NCBI GenBank assembly: GCA_004794785.1
Contig: SJOL01006496.1
Span: 69,218 to 133,217, forward strand
Source of the DNA: Opisthorchis felineus
Taxonomy: Eukaryota > Platyhelminthes > Trematoda > Opisthorchiida > Opisthorchiidae
DNA: 64,000 nucleotides
Direction: 5' to 3'
Of the stretch, positions 26,401 through 34,895 are shown one piece after another. Each line of letters opens with the position of its first letter. Position 1 is the stretch's first letter. A model generated the notes under the pieces. It did not search any database. It was not told the DNA's origin and saw only the letters and a program-made list of their open reading frames with translations. A program made the translations under genes and the position numbers.

Positions 26401-29400
26401 AAGAGTTTGGTCTGATTAGAAAGATGCTTGTACTACGAATGGCCTGTGTTACGTTACGGTTGTATAAGGTCACAACTAGCAGTTCCATTGAACAGCGGCT
26501 TTTGGACGTGCTGATTAAACAAAACAAACATGTTCAGTAACCCGCATATATGCGCGAAGTGTTGCTTTCAGCAAACCACGTAACTTATCATTTTTGAAAT
26601 ATTGTTAGGCCATTGTATTCTGTTGTCGTCCACGAGGCACTCAAGGTGGAGAGCTGGGTAGGACTCATATAGAGGATATCATGAGCAAGGGAAGTGCAGG
26701 ACTACGTACCTCCTAGTAGCAGACAGTATCCCTGTGAAAATGCTAATTAGCCTGCCAGCACACGGTCCCACACATGCAGATGATCGTATCAAAAACGTGT
26801 CAATAGTCGTTTGCAATCAACCTGGTGACAATTGAAGGTCGATCATGTCTGGTTGGTGGGTGATGATGAACACCAGCGGACTCATTCAGCTTTATTTAAC
26901 TCAGTTAGGTGAGAAATTGGGCTTGTTGCACTTATTTGGCGGAATGTCAGGCGTTCAGATTGGCTGGGAAAAGCTAGATACACCTGCGGCATTTTCAGCG
27001 TTTTCCTCTGAAAAACGTAGCGCCCCGTATTCATCTCCACAAAGCTACATTCCTAGGATTTTCTCAGGTAGTTTCATTTTTTCACGAAATTCCGTGAGGT
27101 ACGAAACAGGCATGACTCTGGTGACCAGCATAAGTAGTCACCAGTTTTTACTTAGCCGGCATAGCTGTCCTGTCTATTCGCTGGTGCTCTTATCTTTCCA
27201 TCCACTCCTATTTTAGATCAGGTTAAGGCTAACAGGGGCCGTGTCCTTGTTCACTGTTCAGCAGGGATTTCGCGCTCACCCACTCTGGCCATAGCATACC
27301 TCATGTATACTTGTCGTATTTCCCTTCGGAAAGCCTATAGGTAAGTGCTTTTTGGCGTATCCCTGTTCTGTATTTTTTAACATTTATCCTCTTTGTTTGT
27401 AATATGAGCGGTTGCTATTAGTATGGAGACACAAATAATGTATTCTTCAGTTCCATCAACTCAGTTATACGCTGCTACTGGTAACCTAAGTAGTACATCC
27501 TGAACGTGCTACACTCGTATGTATTCGGCCTGCCTTATTCTGGACAGGGAAAGTCGGTTAGGCGTTTGATTGGTTCGGTCTTCCACAATATGGCTATAAG
27601 GGACACCATCGGCTTTGATCGTGTAAGGGACAAAAGTTTCCCCTACTCATAGTAATTGTAATCTGCTTTCGACATCTACGTCGCCTCTGAAAGCAGGACA
27701 CCCTCAGTAGCCTCCTGTAGCGCGTGCCTTTTCTCCACAAATTTCCTCAAGGTAGCAACGGTGTTGTGAAGCAACGGGAGACTAGTGTGGGAACTAGTAT
27801 CCACCGTCTGGTTGGCGGATTCAGCAGTGTATCCGTTAGTAACAAGGACACTAATCCTTGAGATTCCTTTCATTGAATTAATATTAAAAACCTTTGATTC
27901 CTAGCTATCCTTTTATTGACTCTTTCTGTTTGATTCAGTAACATGCATACACAGAAATTCTATGATTACAATACATCCCTATCTATTGTCGACGATCCAA
28001 AATGATAACATGTTTACAAGTGTTCTATAGCAGTACCCTATTGGGAATATACTTTGACCGGGTCCTTGCAAGGGGAAGAGGTGTTTCTAGTCTCTGTGAT
28101 CAGGCTTTTTTTCCATAAAGATTTGGTCACCTCAGGTTTTCCCACCACACATTTCTCCGCACGCTCATCATGTTGAAAATGGAACAACACCGAATTGGGT
28201 TTGGTGCTGATCATACACGTTTGTGAAACCCATCTGATCAGGCTTTCTATGGAGTCATTTGATTTCACTCTAATGTCTTCGGCATTTTTTCAAAAGATTG
28301 ATGCTAATAAAAAAGTCTCGATAGTTTCGACAAGACATGCTGCCGATCGAATTTTCAAAATGATCTCACATATATCTTTGAGTGGCTCGGCAGTAAGCTA
28401 AAGCCAATCCATTGTCAAGCTAAGGTGCCTCACAGGGATGTGTATCCAGTGCATTTCATGAAACCTCCTCTATCCCGTTCAACTTAGCACCGAGTGATCT
28501 TAAGACTTCTCTTCCAGATGCATCTTATGCCATCTTGGGAATTTTTTGGTGTATCTTATGTGAAACACCGGGAAACGGTGACATGAAAATAGTGTGTCAT
28601 AGGAGTTAGTAGGTTTTAGCTGGCATTTGCAGTAAAGATGCTGGGATTATGTGATCTCGTGGACTCACGTTTTCCGCTCTAAACTATTCGATTTCTCGCT
28701 TTGTGAACAGGCGAATTCCGCGTCTTTTCACGCTCGTTATTCTCGTAGATTATTATTCCGTGGACTGCGCCGTTTATTTTTTAAAACTCAGTTTGCTTAC
28801 CTGTAGACCAGTAGGTGACGAGAATCTTGGTTGCTCCTGTCTACCCTTGGGTAATCTGGGAGTATCTCAGCTTCCGTGCTTCCTTCGGGTGGCATGGTAG
28901 CTAGGCCTCGAAACGATGTTACAGCTGAGCGACTAACATTGCTTTTTAATGTCATTTCCCTGCGAATTACTCTCGTGAGAAGCTGGATCTGCTATTTTGA
29001 TGTGCCATCGTGCACATTTGGTCCTAAACGATTATAATTGTTGCTACATGGATGCAATACTTCCTCTGTGTTACGATTTCGAAAATAAACAGGTTTGTTC
29101 CTACTAGGCAGTTAGTCGCAATTCAGCAAAAAAAAACAGACAGTGTGTTGCATTGACGGGCACAGCCTCACTACCATATTAGCAAAGTTGTAAGTTGAGG
29201 ACGCTGTTGATTGGACTGTTTAGGTATCATTGGAGATCGATTGCTTGACTCGATAAACCGGGGTTACACCCTCAATCTGCGCGTGTTGATACGTGAAACC
29301 CCGTCAGTCCCCGGTGTTGTTTTTATGGCTGTTCGCCCACTTGAGCATGACGGTTACTACGATGCCTCAAAGTAGCTTGTAGCAGCCACCTTTTCAGATA

Positions 29401-31663
29401 TTTTTGTGTGACGAAAACAGTCCATGTTGGGTAGCACTTCCGATTAGTCGTGTGTGCGGTGTTTTCTCTGCATAGGGAAATAACTGCAGTTGTCCAACAG
29501 TCCCCATGGTTTTTGAATGTTGATTTTAGTATGGCACATAACTTTTTATTTTTGAATTCCCTTATCCAGTCATGCTAATTTACTCACGTGACGTGTAGGT
29601 GAATATTTTGTGGCAGTGTACGTCTCATTCAAGGTGTATAGCTAAGTGAAATCACCGAGACAGATATTACGGGGCAGGAAACTGTCGCTTTTCTACTCAT
29701 ATATTGAATTGGTACACTCCTTCCGCGTAACAGACAAGGCGCGAATGATCGCATTTCTGGGAGATGAGTCAGTGACAGGGGACAGATGGACAAGTAACGA
29801 GGTATAGGTAGACGTTTCATTCACTAGTGGTGGATGATGTTTGAACTAGGTGAGTGATTGTTCGGGGTGTCTCACCGTGTTTGACCATCGAGATATGGGG
29901 AAGAACGGTTGACTAGAAAACCACACACACATATAGCACTTTCCTCTAAAAAATTCCAGAGTCCAGCACTGTTCTCGTATGAGCTTTGTTTTCCGATTAA
30001 TTTCTCCATTTCTCCAATTTTGCGTTTCGCGGAGCACTAGTTCGCGGTGATCTGAAGCACCCATGCCACTTGTTTTGGCAAATGGTTATTTACAGAATCC
30101 TGGAACCCTTCTATTCCACTGTGCCTGCCTTTTATTTGATCATTACAATTAAACTTTGTCCTTTGGGTTATCCACCTTTTTTCCCTTTTTCTGTCTCATA
30201 ATAGCATCATCAAGAACGGTCGGGCGACAGTAGCACCCAATTTCAATTTCCTCGGGCAGTTGGTTGAATTTGAGCGTGAACTTTTCCCCGCCTCCGAACC
30301 ATCTTCAGGTGAGCCACATGCGCTCCCTTCTTCCTTGGATTTTGAATCCACTAACCCAGCCACCTTAGCGGTGGTTGCCGATAAAATCAATTCACCAACT
30401 GCTCCTACACTAGCAACAGCAACTTGCGTGAGGCCAATCGTGCGACGTCCTTCCTTTGTCGTTGCCTCACGTTCGTCCTTGTCACCGAAGCACTCAATGA
30501 CGAAGAAACGGGATCGTCCTACTTATCTCAGCCTGGAGGCTCCAGGATGCTCCACCGCATCCCGCATGAACCTTCCGGGTAACAGTTTGAATATTAGTCC
30601 AAGCGAGGGTAAACGGAGCCGAGTTTCATGCCTTACCACATTTTCCAGAGGACCGGCGAGCCTTCTACCTTCTCCTTGTACTGTTCTGTCGAGACTGGAA
30701 TTGTCGTCTCCGTCAGATGAGTATGCGCACTCCGTTGTATCTGCTCAGCGGCTGGCGTTTCCAGTGACCTCAGGTCATAACAATAAGCGGAAACCATATG
30801 ATATTACTACGGCGTTGTTTATTCATCCATCAACAAGCTTAGACAAACTTTACTTCGAACCGTGTTCCGTGAGTGATTATCATGATCCTCGTCGCAGTAG
30901 GTTACTGCGTTCAGTGACATCACTACCCGTTCCACCTCGACGTCCAACGCTTTTAGCCGAGCGACGTTTATCGTCGCAAACCAGTGCCCCGACTACTCCG
31001 CAATCCTCCTCCATAGATTGCCCGTTGCTACCTATTCCGAGACGTTTGCGCCCTAAAAGTGAAGCAACTGTCCTTTCCCGTCCTACTTTGACAAACCGCA
31101 CGATCCCTTCGCCCGTCAGTTTTGCTCACAATCAGTCAGCTACTCTGCTGACGGAACAGAAGGCAAAGATGGATTCGTCGTCCTCCACTGAAGCGCCCGG
31201 TCGTGTTCTGTCTAGCACATACTGTGATATCAGACCGCTAGGATTTACTGACACACGTTCATGTTCAGTAGACAGTTTATGCAGGACGTCGACCAGGAAG
31301 TTGCTTTTTTGCTCGGCGCGCTCAAACTCAGCCAGTGGTCGTGGATCACGAGTCAGTTTCAGTGCGCCAGCTGGCCCAACAAACACCCCCATTTCACCCT
31401 TTATGACTCCCAACTTGCGGAACTCTGCTTCTGCGAACCAGGATGTCTCCTGGTCTTCTCTATACCCGGAGGTGACACCCCTGCTCACCGTACGTCGTGC
31501 TCGTGGTCCCCTTCGCCCAACTGCATTTGAATCTTGTCGCCAAGAGCAGCAACAATTATTCCACCAATCATCGAGTAGCAGTAGTAGTAATCTTTCCTGC
31601 TCGTCGACAGGCCCGAATTCCACGCATAATGGCAGCCATTTCAACCCATACCCTGTTTCATAA
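8376..31663 (+). CDS. MAP kinase phosphatase, dual-specificity (DUSP8/DUSP16-like), 7 exons, 841 aa
   Basis: Joined exons: 8376-8456, 8497-8607, 8653-8839, 16179-16458, 18399-18682, 27217-27340, 30205-31663. All introns are GT-AG, the phases match and the total is 2526 bp. The family removes phosphate from Thr and Tyr of activated MAP kinases (DUSP8/16 prefer JNK and p38). Visible: a rhodanese-like domain, about residues 28-140 (ILLDVRSFVDYNTNH, VVVYD, LSSDCFL), with a basic cluster FRRKF (56-60) where family members bind the kinase; and a phosphatase domain, about 244-385, with general acid Asp297 in VNDNY, catalytic Cys328 and Arg334 in HCSAGISRS, and the NFNFLGQL segment typical of DUSP8/16. 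Residues about 386-841 form a Ser/Pro/Arg-rich, probably disordered tail. The start is supported by the in-frame stop two codons upstream. It could instead be another MKP subclass; the DUSP8/16 call rests on NFNFLGQL, LSSDCFL and the long tail. Confidence 0.93.
8457..8496 (+). other. 40-bp micro-intron 1
   Basis: Starts GTACGT, ends CCACAG, and has a good branch-site match (ttctaac) about 15 bases before the acceptor. Reading through meets TAA, so it must be removed to join ERIRMDQS to FILLDVRSF. Confidence 0.8.
8497..8607 (+). CDS. Phosphatase exon 2 (residues 28-64), rhodanese start and kinase-binding motif
   Basis: Encodes FILLDVRSFVDYNTNH and then NIGGNRGFRRKFLQ. The first part is the hallmark of the MKP rhodanese domain (LLDSRPFVEYNTSH in vertebrates). 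The Arg-Arg-Lys group sits where the kinase-interaction motif of DUSP8/16 lies. Donor GTACGT, phase 0. Confidence 0.9.
8608..8652 (+). other. 45-bp micro-intron 2, in frame and stop-free
   Basis: GTACGT...ATTTCAG. Its length is divisible by three and it has no in-frame stop, so an unspliced message would add 15 residues. Removal restores the alignment FLQMM-VPIDVFIQ with the family, so splicing is the better reading. Confidence 0.75.
8653..8839 (+). CDS. Phosphatase exon 3 (residues 65-127), rhodanese domain
   Basis: Encodes VPIDVFIQRLMG, PVVVYDHC and LSSDCFLHSVLGQLSQ, matching the VVVYDQ and LSSDCFL blocks of DUSP16. Donor is G|GTGAGT, phase 1. Confidence 0.92.
8840..9529. other. Phosphatase intron 3, left part
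   Basis: First 0.7 kb of a 7.3-kb intron. Nothing recognised up to the gypsy remnant. An LTR might lie here but could not be identified by eye. Confidence 0.4.
9910..9951 (+). mobile_element. SINE 3' fragment nested in the gypsy remnant
   Basis: ggcatggcagctaggcaccg followed by aaagagtgctacagctgaac is the SINE 3' end. It interrupts the integrase reading right after TPSVGYS, so it inserted (or was captured) after the gypsy element. Confidence 0.7.
9960..10440 (-). pseudogene. Gypsy integrase core, broken
   Basis: Frames give HCLVVVHY (first catalytic-Asp strand with the Asp lost), GILFTDNELQSSNTEFKT (second catalytic Asp in TDN, forward bases 10177-10185), then SSRYYSQSNGKGRSTVKAAK and NPPTPSVGYS. 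The last two are the YYxQSNG block and the following helix of gypsy integrases. Frames shift between blocks. Confidence 0.85.
10966..11242 (-). pseudogene. Gypsy RNase H domain, broken
   Basis: Encodes SSHSGLGAVVLRKGRP and CSLSKTEQNYVQIGRQTL, the DASxxGLGAVL and SLSxTEQNYxQIExE blocks of Ty3/gypsy RNase H, with the catalytic Asp of the first block replaced. Near 10826-10803 the IADTFSRA motif (usually IADTLSRA) marks its end. Confidence 0.9.
11243..11760 (-). pseudogene. Gypsy reverse transcriptase, broken
   Basis: Longest open part of the element (ATG at 11743). It has REIFQKRSTQVL, PGTTCIADEVQIFG, EHEAKYGCFLNRC, IRLSPGKVEYRT and LNGMANYLSGF, the palm and thumb blocks of gypsy RT. The catalytic pair is IADE instead of x-DD (about 11572-11564). 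The fingers upstream are too eroded to read. Confidence 0.92.
12136..12357 (-). pseudogene. Gypsy aspartic protease, broken
   Basis: Frame begins ESGASVNTIPNRY where retropepsins have DSGA, so the catalytic Asp is replaced by Glu. RMWN and KISMNVKDPKDG, then LKLLVTTENL, follow as in gypsy proteases. Confidence 0.82.
12446..12900 (-). pseudogene. Gypsy gag and zinc-knuckle region, broken
   Basis: At about 12530-12446 one frame gives NCPARVRTSFKCVKPN followed by ARKCRS, resembling a CCHC knuckle that has lost residues. Upstream to 12900 the frames are too short to read, but their position and basic character fit gag. Confidence 0.6.
12901..16178. other. Rest of phosphatase intron 3
   Basis: About 3.3 kb with frames up to about 100 codons (for example 14208-14513) but no domain, splice-consistent exon or repeat that I recognise. 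One gypsy LTR would be expected near 12.9-13.5 kb and was not identified. Confidence 0.4.
16179..16458 (+). CDS. Phosphatase exon 4 (residues 127-220), rhodanese end and linker
   Basis: Acceptor catttcag. Begins GGFLTFRALYPELC, the GGFxxFxxxFPxLC end of the rhodanese domain. It continues with a Ser/Thr-rich linker of about 70 residues that is not conserved in sequence. Donor AG|GTGAGC, phase 2. Confidence 0.9.
16459..17544. other. Phosphatase intron 4, left part
   Basis: No gene or repeat recognised in about 1.1 kb. Confidence 0.4.
17545..17726 (-). mobile_element. Diverged tRNA-derived SINE in phosphatase intron 4
   Basis: The reversed head gagatagctcagtggttaag is the A-box side. The B box is changed (cattcgaatcc, about 17665-17676). 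Body and 3' end gttacggctaaag are recognisable. An old copy. Confidence 0.82.
17727..18398. other. Phosphatase intron 4, right part
   Basis: A 144-codon minus-strand frame (17846-18280) lies here. It has no recognisable domain and ends against exon 5, so I treat it as chance. Confidence 0.35.
18399..18682 (+). CDS. Phosphatase exon 5 (residues 220-315), first half of catalytic domain
   Basis: Acceptor ttctttacag. After a short linker it encodes SPILPHLVLGSQLDAL, GITHVINVS and FYRIAVNDNY. These are the substrate-pocket side and the general-acid loop (Asp297) of dual-specificity phosphatases. Donor ATAG|GTAAGT, phase 1. A second AG 12 bases inside the exon (18409-18410) could act as an in-frame alternative acceptor. 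Confidence 0.95.
18683..21611. other. Phosphatase intron 5, left part
   Basis: About 2.9 kb with only short frames and no recognised repeat or exon. Confidence 0.4.
21612..22985 (-). mobile_element. Decayed LINE (endonuclease to RT fingers), antisense in phosphatase intron 5
   Basis: On the minus strand, 22985-22550 gives the endonuclease (VSVIIAYTPTDC, RPARSADIITMVSDLNVRFG, SDRFGLRTDRTD). Around 22074-21880 there is an eroded linker. 21881-21612 gives FGIVLRGLTGYPERQIRGNQ, AAFNPGRGHIDHIF and VVLDLKAIFDFFDR, the RT fingers and motif A. It is the same family as 2-1393 and 2175-2640. The rest of RT is absent below 21612, so the copy is truncated in its 3' half. Stops and frame breaks make it dead. 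Confidence 0.88.
22986..27216. other. Phosphatase intron 5, right part
   Basis: About 4.2 kb. Frames of 117 and 136 codons (24535-24888, 24866-25276, +) and 123 codons (26845-27216, +, running into the acceptor of exon 6) have no recognisable domain. A minus-strand HEVAH near 24760 is isolated. Confidence 0.35.
27217..27340 (+). CDS. Phosphatase exon 6 (residues 315-356), active-site exon
   Basis: Acceptor cctattttag. Encodes GRVLVHCSAGISRSPTLAIA, the HCX5R loop with Cys328 and Arg334, then AYLMYTCRISLRKAY. Donor ATAG|GTAAGT, phase 2. It has no frame over 60 codons of its own and was found by motif and splice phase. Confidence 0.96.
27341..28834. other. Phosphatase intron 6, left part
   Basis: No gene or repeat recognised in about 1.5 kb. 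Confidence 0.4.
28835..28932 (+). mobile_element. SINE 3' half in phosphatase intron 6
   Basis: cctgtctacccttgggtaat, then cgtgcttccttcgggtggca and gttacagctgagcga match the body and 3' end of the SINE. The tRNA-like head is missing, as in a 5'-truncated insertion. Confidence 0.85.
28933..30204. other. Phosphatase intron 6, right part
   Basis: No gene or repeat recognised. A pyrimidine-rich tract leads to the acceptor of exon 7. Confidence 0.4.
30205..31663 (+). CDS. Phosphatase exon 7 (residues 356-841), end of catalytic domain and long tail
   Basis: Acceptor ctcataatag. Encodes ATVAPNFNFLGQLVEFEREL, the last helices of the phosphatase fold, then about 455 residues rich in Ser, Pro, Thr and Arg, with a seven-Ser run at 811-817 after QQQ. 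Basic-hydrophobic stretches such as KRKPYDITTALFI (550-562) could be kinase-docking or nuclear signals; this is inference. TAA at 31661-31663. No AATAAA was seen just downstream. Confidence 0.95.
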
Positions 31664-34516
31664 TGCTCATCAACCCTACGTTTACAGTACTAGCGTTGTT
31701 CCAGTCAATTTCAACAGGATTTATTCGTCCTTTTAGTCTACTTTTTCCCATTTGAAAACAGAATCTCCGTTTTTATTTGTTGTTTTTTAAACACTCATTT
31801 GAAAGCGTACTAATGTTGTGTATGTCTATACTCATTTGTTGCATGATCCTGCTTCATCCCATTTCAGTTCTCCAACGTTACCATAAACAGTCAATATCAG
31901 GGATAGTTGCTCTATTTTCCGCCCAAACAGAGCAACAATAACAATATTTCCCTTCTTAAATAGCTGTCTACTACCACCGTCTTCTCAGCAGTATGTGCAT
32001 TCCAGCAGGCCTGAGTGGTTCATGATTTCGAAGTCAACGCTCATGCCTTTCAAAAAGCACCTATCTGCAAATTAGAGAACTGTCGTCGCCGGAAAAACCC
32101 ACCGCACATTATTTGTACTTCTTCCTTAACTTGTTTCGTCTCGCTTGTTTCTAGCCTAGCAGTGTTGAATTTCTCACTGAAGCTCGTAGTTCTTTTCCTC
32201 AATTTTGGCGGTATTTGGAAGTTCCGGTTTTTCAATGTGTTTCAGCTTGATTGTGTTCTCGGTCGCCGCAGGGGTCAATGCGAAATCGGCTTTCCGTGTT
32301 TTTCAACTCTATCGATGTGACGATGCTATGGGATATGCGACGTTTCAGGCAATCATCTCATTCCGTGTATGTCGTACCTCCAGGCGATGCAACTTACATA
32401 ATACGATTGCTCTAGATTTCACAAACGGACCTGTGGTTTCCGCACTGTTGTTGCTGTAAGCTAGAGCTCACAGCAATTCTCACACTTGATTTCGGCGAGT
32501 TTTCGGAATCCGAAATTCACAAGATAGACGCGGGTGACAGAAAGAGCAACAACATATCTCGTCAACGCATGCGTTCGATTTGTGACGATAGACCAGGCCT
32601 TCGGAGAAACCAGTGCTTTCTGCATGTTGCGATTCTGATCCACCTGAGTGTTGGTTGCGTTCCTAGAGGTACGTTTTCCATGCAGAGCAGTAAATCGTAG
32701 TCTCGTAACTTCTTCGGCCGCGTACGCGTCGTTGTTTCATCATCTTGACTGATAGTCGGAAGCAGTAAAATAATGTAAGTAATATAGGTAAAAATAATGT
32801 ATAAAATGCGCTGAATAAGAGTGGCATAACGGAAAGGTACACTGCAGTCAACCGGTATGAACTGTCGTGATTTAAAGCTGAACATATCATGACAGCCTAT
32901 ACTCAGGAAGTGAACACACAGATAGCGTTTTTCTGGTCACCACTTGGTTGCCGTTCGTACGAAGGAAGTCGCAATTTTACATGATCGTATATCATACGAA
33001 GCCATCTCCCTAAAGATAGAAGAGCTTTTTGATGACCGATTATTAAACATAATTCAGTATGAAAATAAACAAATGTTGAGGATGCAGTCCATTACTAGAA
33101 GACACGGTGTCAACAAATTTATGCAATCGTAAATGCACTTGTAAAAGGGAAACTCCGCGATTGTTGGTTGCTGGTGCGCTTAATACTACTAAGGTAATCC
33201 CATGTGTCTTACTAAAACAAAGATATCAAGCAACGCTCATTGAGGTCTCAGAGGGCCAACACAATTGCAAAGTATATAATTGAATTTACTGTGCGGAGTT
33301 CTTTTGGACAACGGAGAGTCTGAACTACTTGCATCTGTTTAGACTCTGGCGGTTGTGAGGGTGGGAGCTCGGAAGTGTTTTGTGTTTGACTTGACTGTTG
33401 GAAGGATGCGGTGGTCTAGACCAGGAAGTCTAAATACTTGGACGTGTTTCTTCCCAAGCAAAGTGTAGGGTAGCGGAGTTTTACAGAGATAGCCTCGACC
33501 GCGGCACGTAAACGCTGTCGTACGCACTTGGAGTTGTGTACAGGAATACGTATCCGAATTCCTCGGTTAATCTATTTCTAGCGGATGAGGACCGACCGCA
33601 CTGTCAGTGGTTTTATTTGTGTCTGAGCGAATAGAAACCTAGTAGTTTTCCTTAATCGTCGAATCATGCGACCAGTATAGTTCGCACAACATTTGAGAGT
33701 GAATCAATAGATCACTGGTTAAGTCGAAGACTGATAAGCTATCTTGGGGAGCAGGTTTGACCAGAGGCATAATTATGAGGAAAACTCACAGTTGCAGCGT
33801 TGAAAGTTCTACTAACTGATTTACCTAGCATTTTCTGTCGATGATGTTAAATTTTGTTGTACATTTACTGTATTGACCTGCTATGACCTCATTGGAAGAA
33901 TTATTTGTTACTTTCTTGTTTTGATACCGAAGTAACTACCTTAATGTTAGGATGTAATTAGTGCAGCTTACAATGTCATCAGTCTGTTTTTCATCGGAGG
34001 AGTTGCATTACACCATAGACGAGCCCCCAGTTTTGTTATACTTGGTGAGTCTGCAGCACACAACGATGGAGCTCTCAGGAGATAAATTGTTGCCGTCGTT
34101 TTCTCTTACGCGATAAGTTGGCTTAGTGCTAAATTAGCCTACTGTACATAGTCCCGCCATAAGTTGATCCAAACTTGGTCATCTGCTTTGAATTGGCATA
34201 TTATCACTGACCATTCATCGGTCGGCCTTTGATCAGTGCCCATTCAGAAAGCATATGGTGGGGCTTACTAGCCAAACCCATAGCTGAATCTCAGAGTAAT
34301 TGCTTGCTGGCTTTTAATCCCTCGTGAAAGATTTGATCAAAGCCGAACACTTTCTGTATGAGAAACCAGTCAAATTGCTTGTCACTCTGTGTTATTGCGT
34401 GACTTAAGGTCCGACCGAAAACGCAGTTAAGTTTATACAGGACTTGCTATCGAAGAGAATGTTGGCAGTTCAGGTAGTGTAGATGGTCGTCGGTTTGTTC
34501 GCTGACCGGAGTAATC
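31664..34516. other. Downstream of the phosphatase gene
   Basis: About 2.9 kb holding the 3' UTR of unknown length. No canonical AATAAA was seen in the first few hundred bases. Frames of 101-107 codons near 32.0-32.9 kb show no domain. Confidence 0.4.
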
Positions 34517-34627
34517 CGATTGTAAACATTTGATAACTAATCGAAGTGACAGAATTAGTACGTTGTAAGGGAGCGATTGTAAACATTTGATAACTAATCG
34601 AAGTGACAGAATTAGTACGTTGTAAGG
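34517..34627 (+). repeat. 54-bp direct tandem duplication
   Basis: Bases 34517-34570 (starting cgattgtaaacatttgataa) recur without change at 34574-34627, separated by gag, giving a period of 57. The second copy ends exactly where the SINE begins. Perfect identity suggests a recent event. Confidence 0.95.
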
Positions 34628-34816
34628 GGCGAGATGGCTCAAGTGGTTAGAGCGCGAATTTACTGACCGGAAGGTCCGTGGTTCGAACCCGACATCTGCC
34701 TCTCGACTTTCCCTGTCTAGGCTTGGCAACCTGGCAGTATCCCAGCCCTCGTGCTTCCTTCGGGTGGCACGGCAGCTAGGCACCGGAAGGGTGTTACAGC
34801 TGAGCGATTTTTTTTT
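34627..34816 (+). mobile_element. Full-length tRNA-derived SINE (reference copy)
   Basis: Best-preserved copy. The head gcgagatggctcaagtggtt holds the A box (34635-34653) and ggttcgaaccc is the B box (34680-34690), giving a tRNA-like promoter of about 65 bp. A body of about 110 bp follows, then the 3' end tgttacagctgagcgat, closing in a run of nine T (34808-34816) that would also terminate RNA polymerase III. It relies on LINE machinery for movement, as all SINEs do; the partner LINE is not identified. Confidence 0.93.
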
Positions 34817-34819
34817 AAA

Positions 34820-34895
34820 GGAGCGGACTGGAGGGTAGTGATGGGTCAGTGGCTGTACGAACCACTGACCCGGTGCTACTCTCCACTCCGTCCCC
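34820..34895. repeat. Foldback (inverted repeat) just after the SINE
   Basis: Arms 34820-34852 and 34862-34895 are about 80% complementary (gggtcagtgg pairs exactly with ccactgaccc), with a 9-base loop (34853-34861). It would form a stem of about 33 bp. It is adjacent to the T-run of the SINE. Confidence 0.85.

Noticed and set aside
26845..27216. 123-codon frame ending at the acceptor of phosphatase exon 6
   Set aside because: It ends in the polypyrimidine tract and TAG of the acceptor; it is intron sequence.
31132..31644. 170-codon minus-strand frame
   Set aside because: It is the antisense shadow of phosphatase exon 7.
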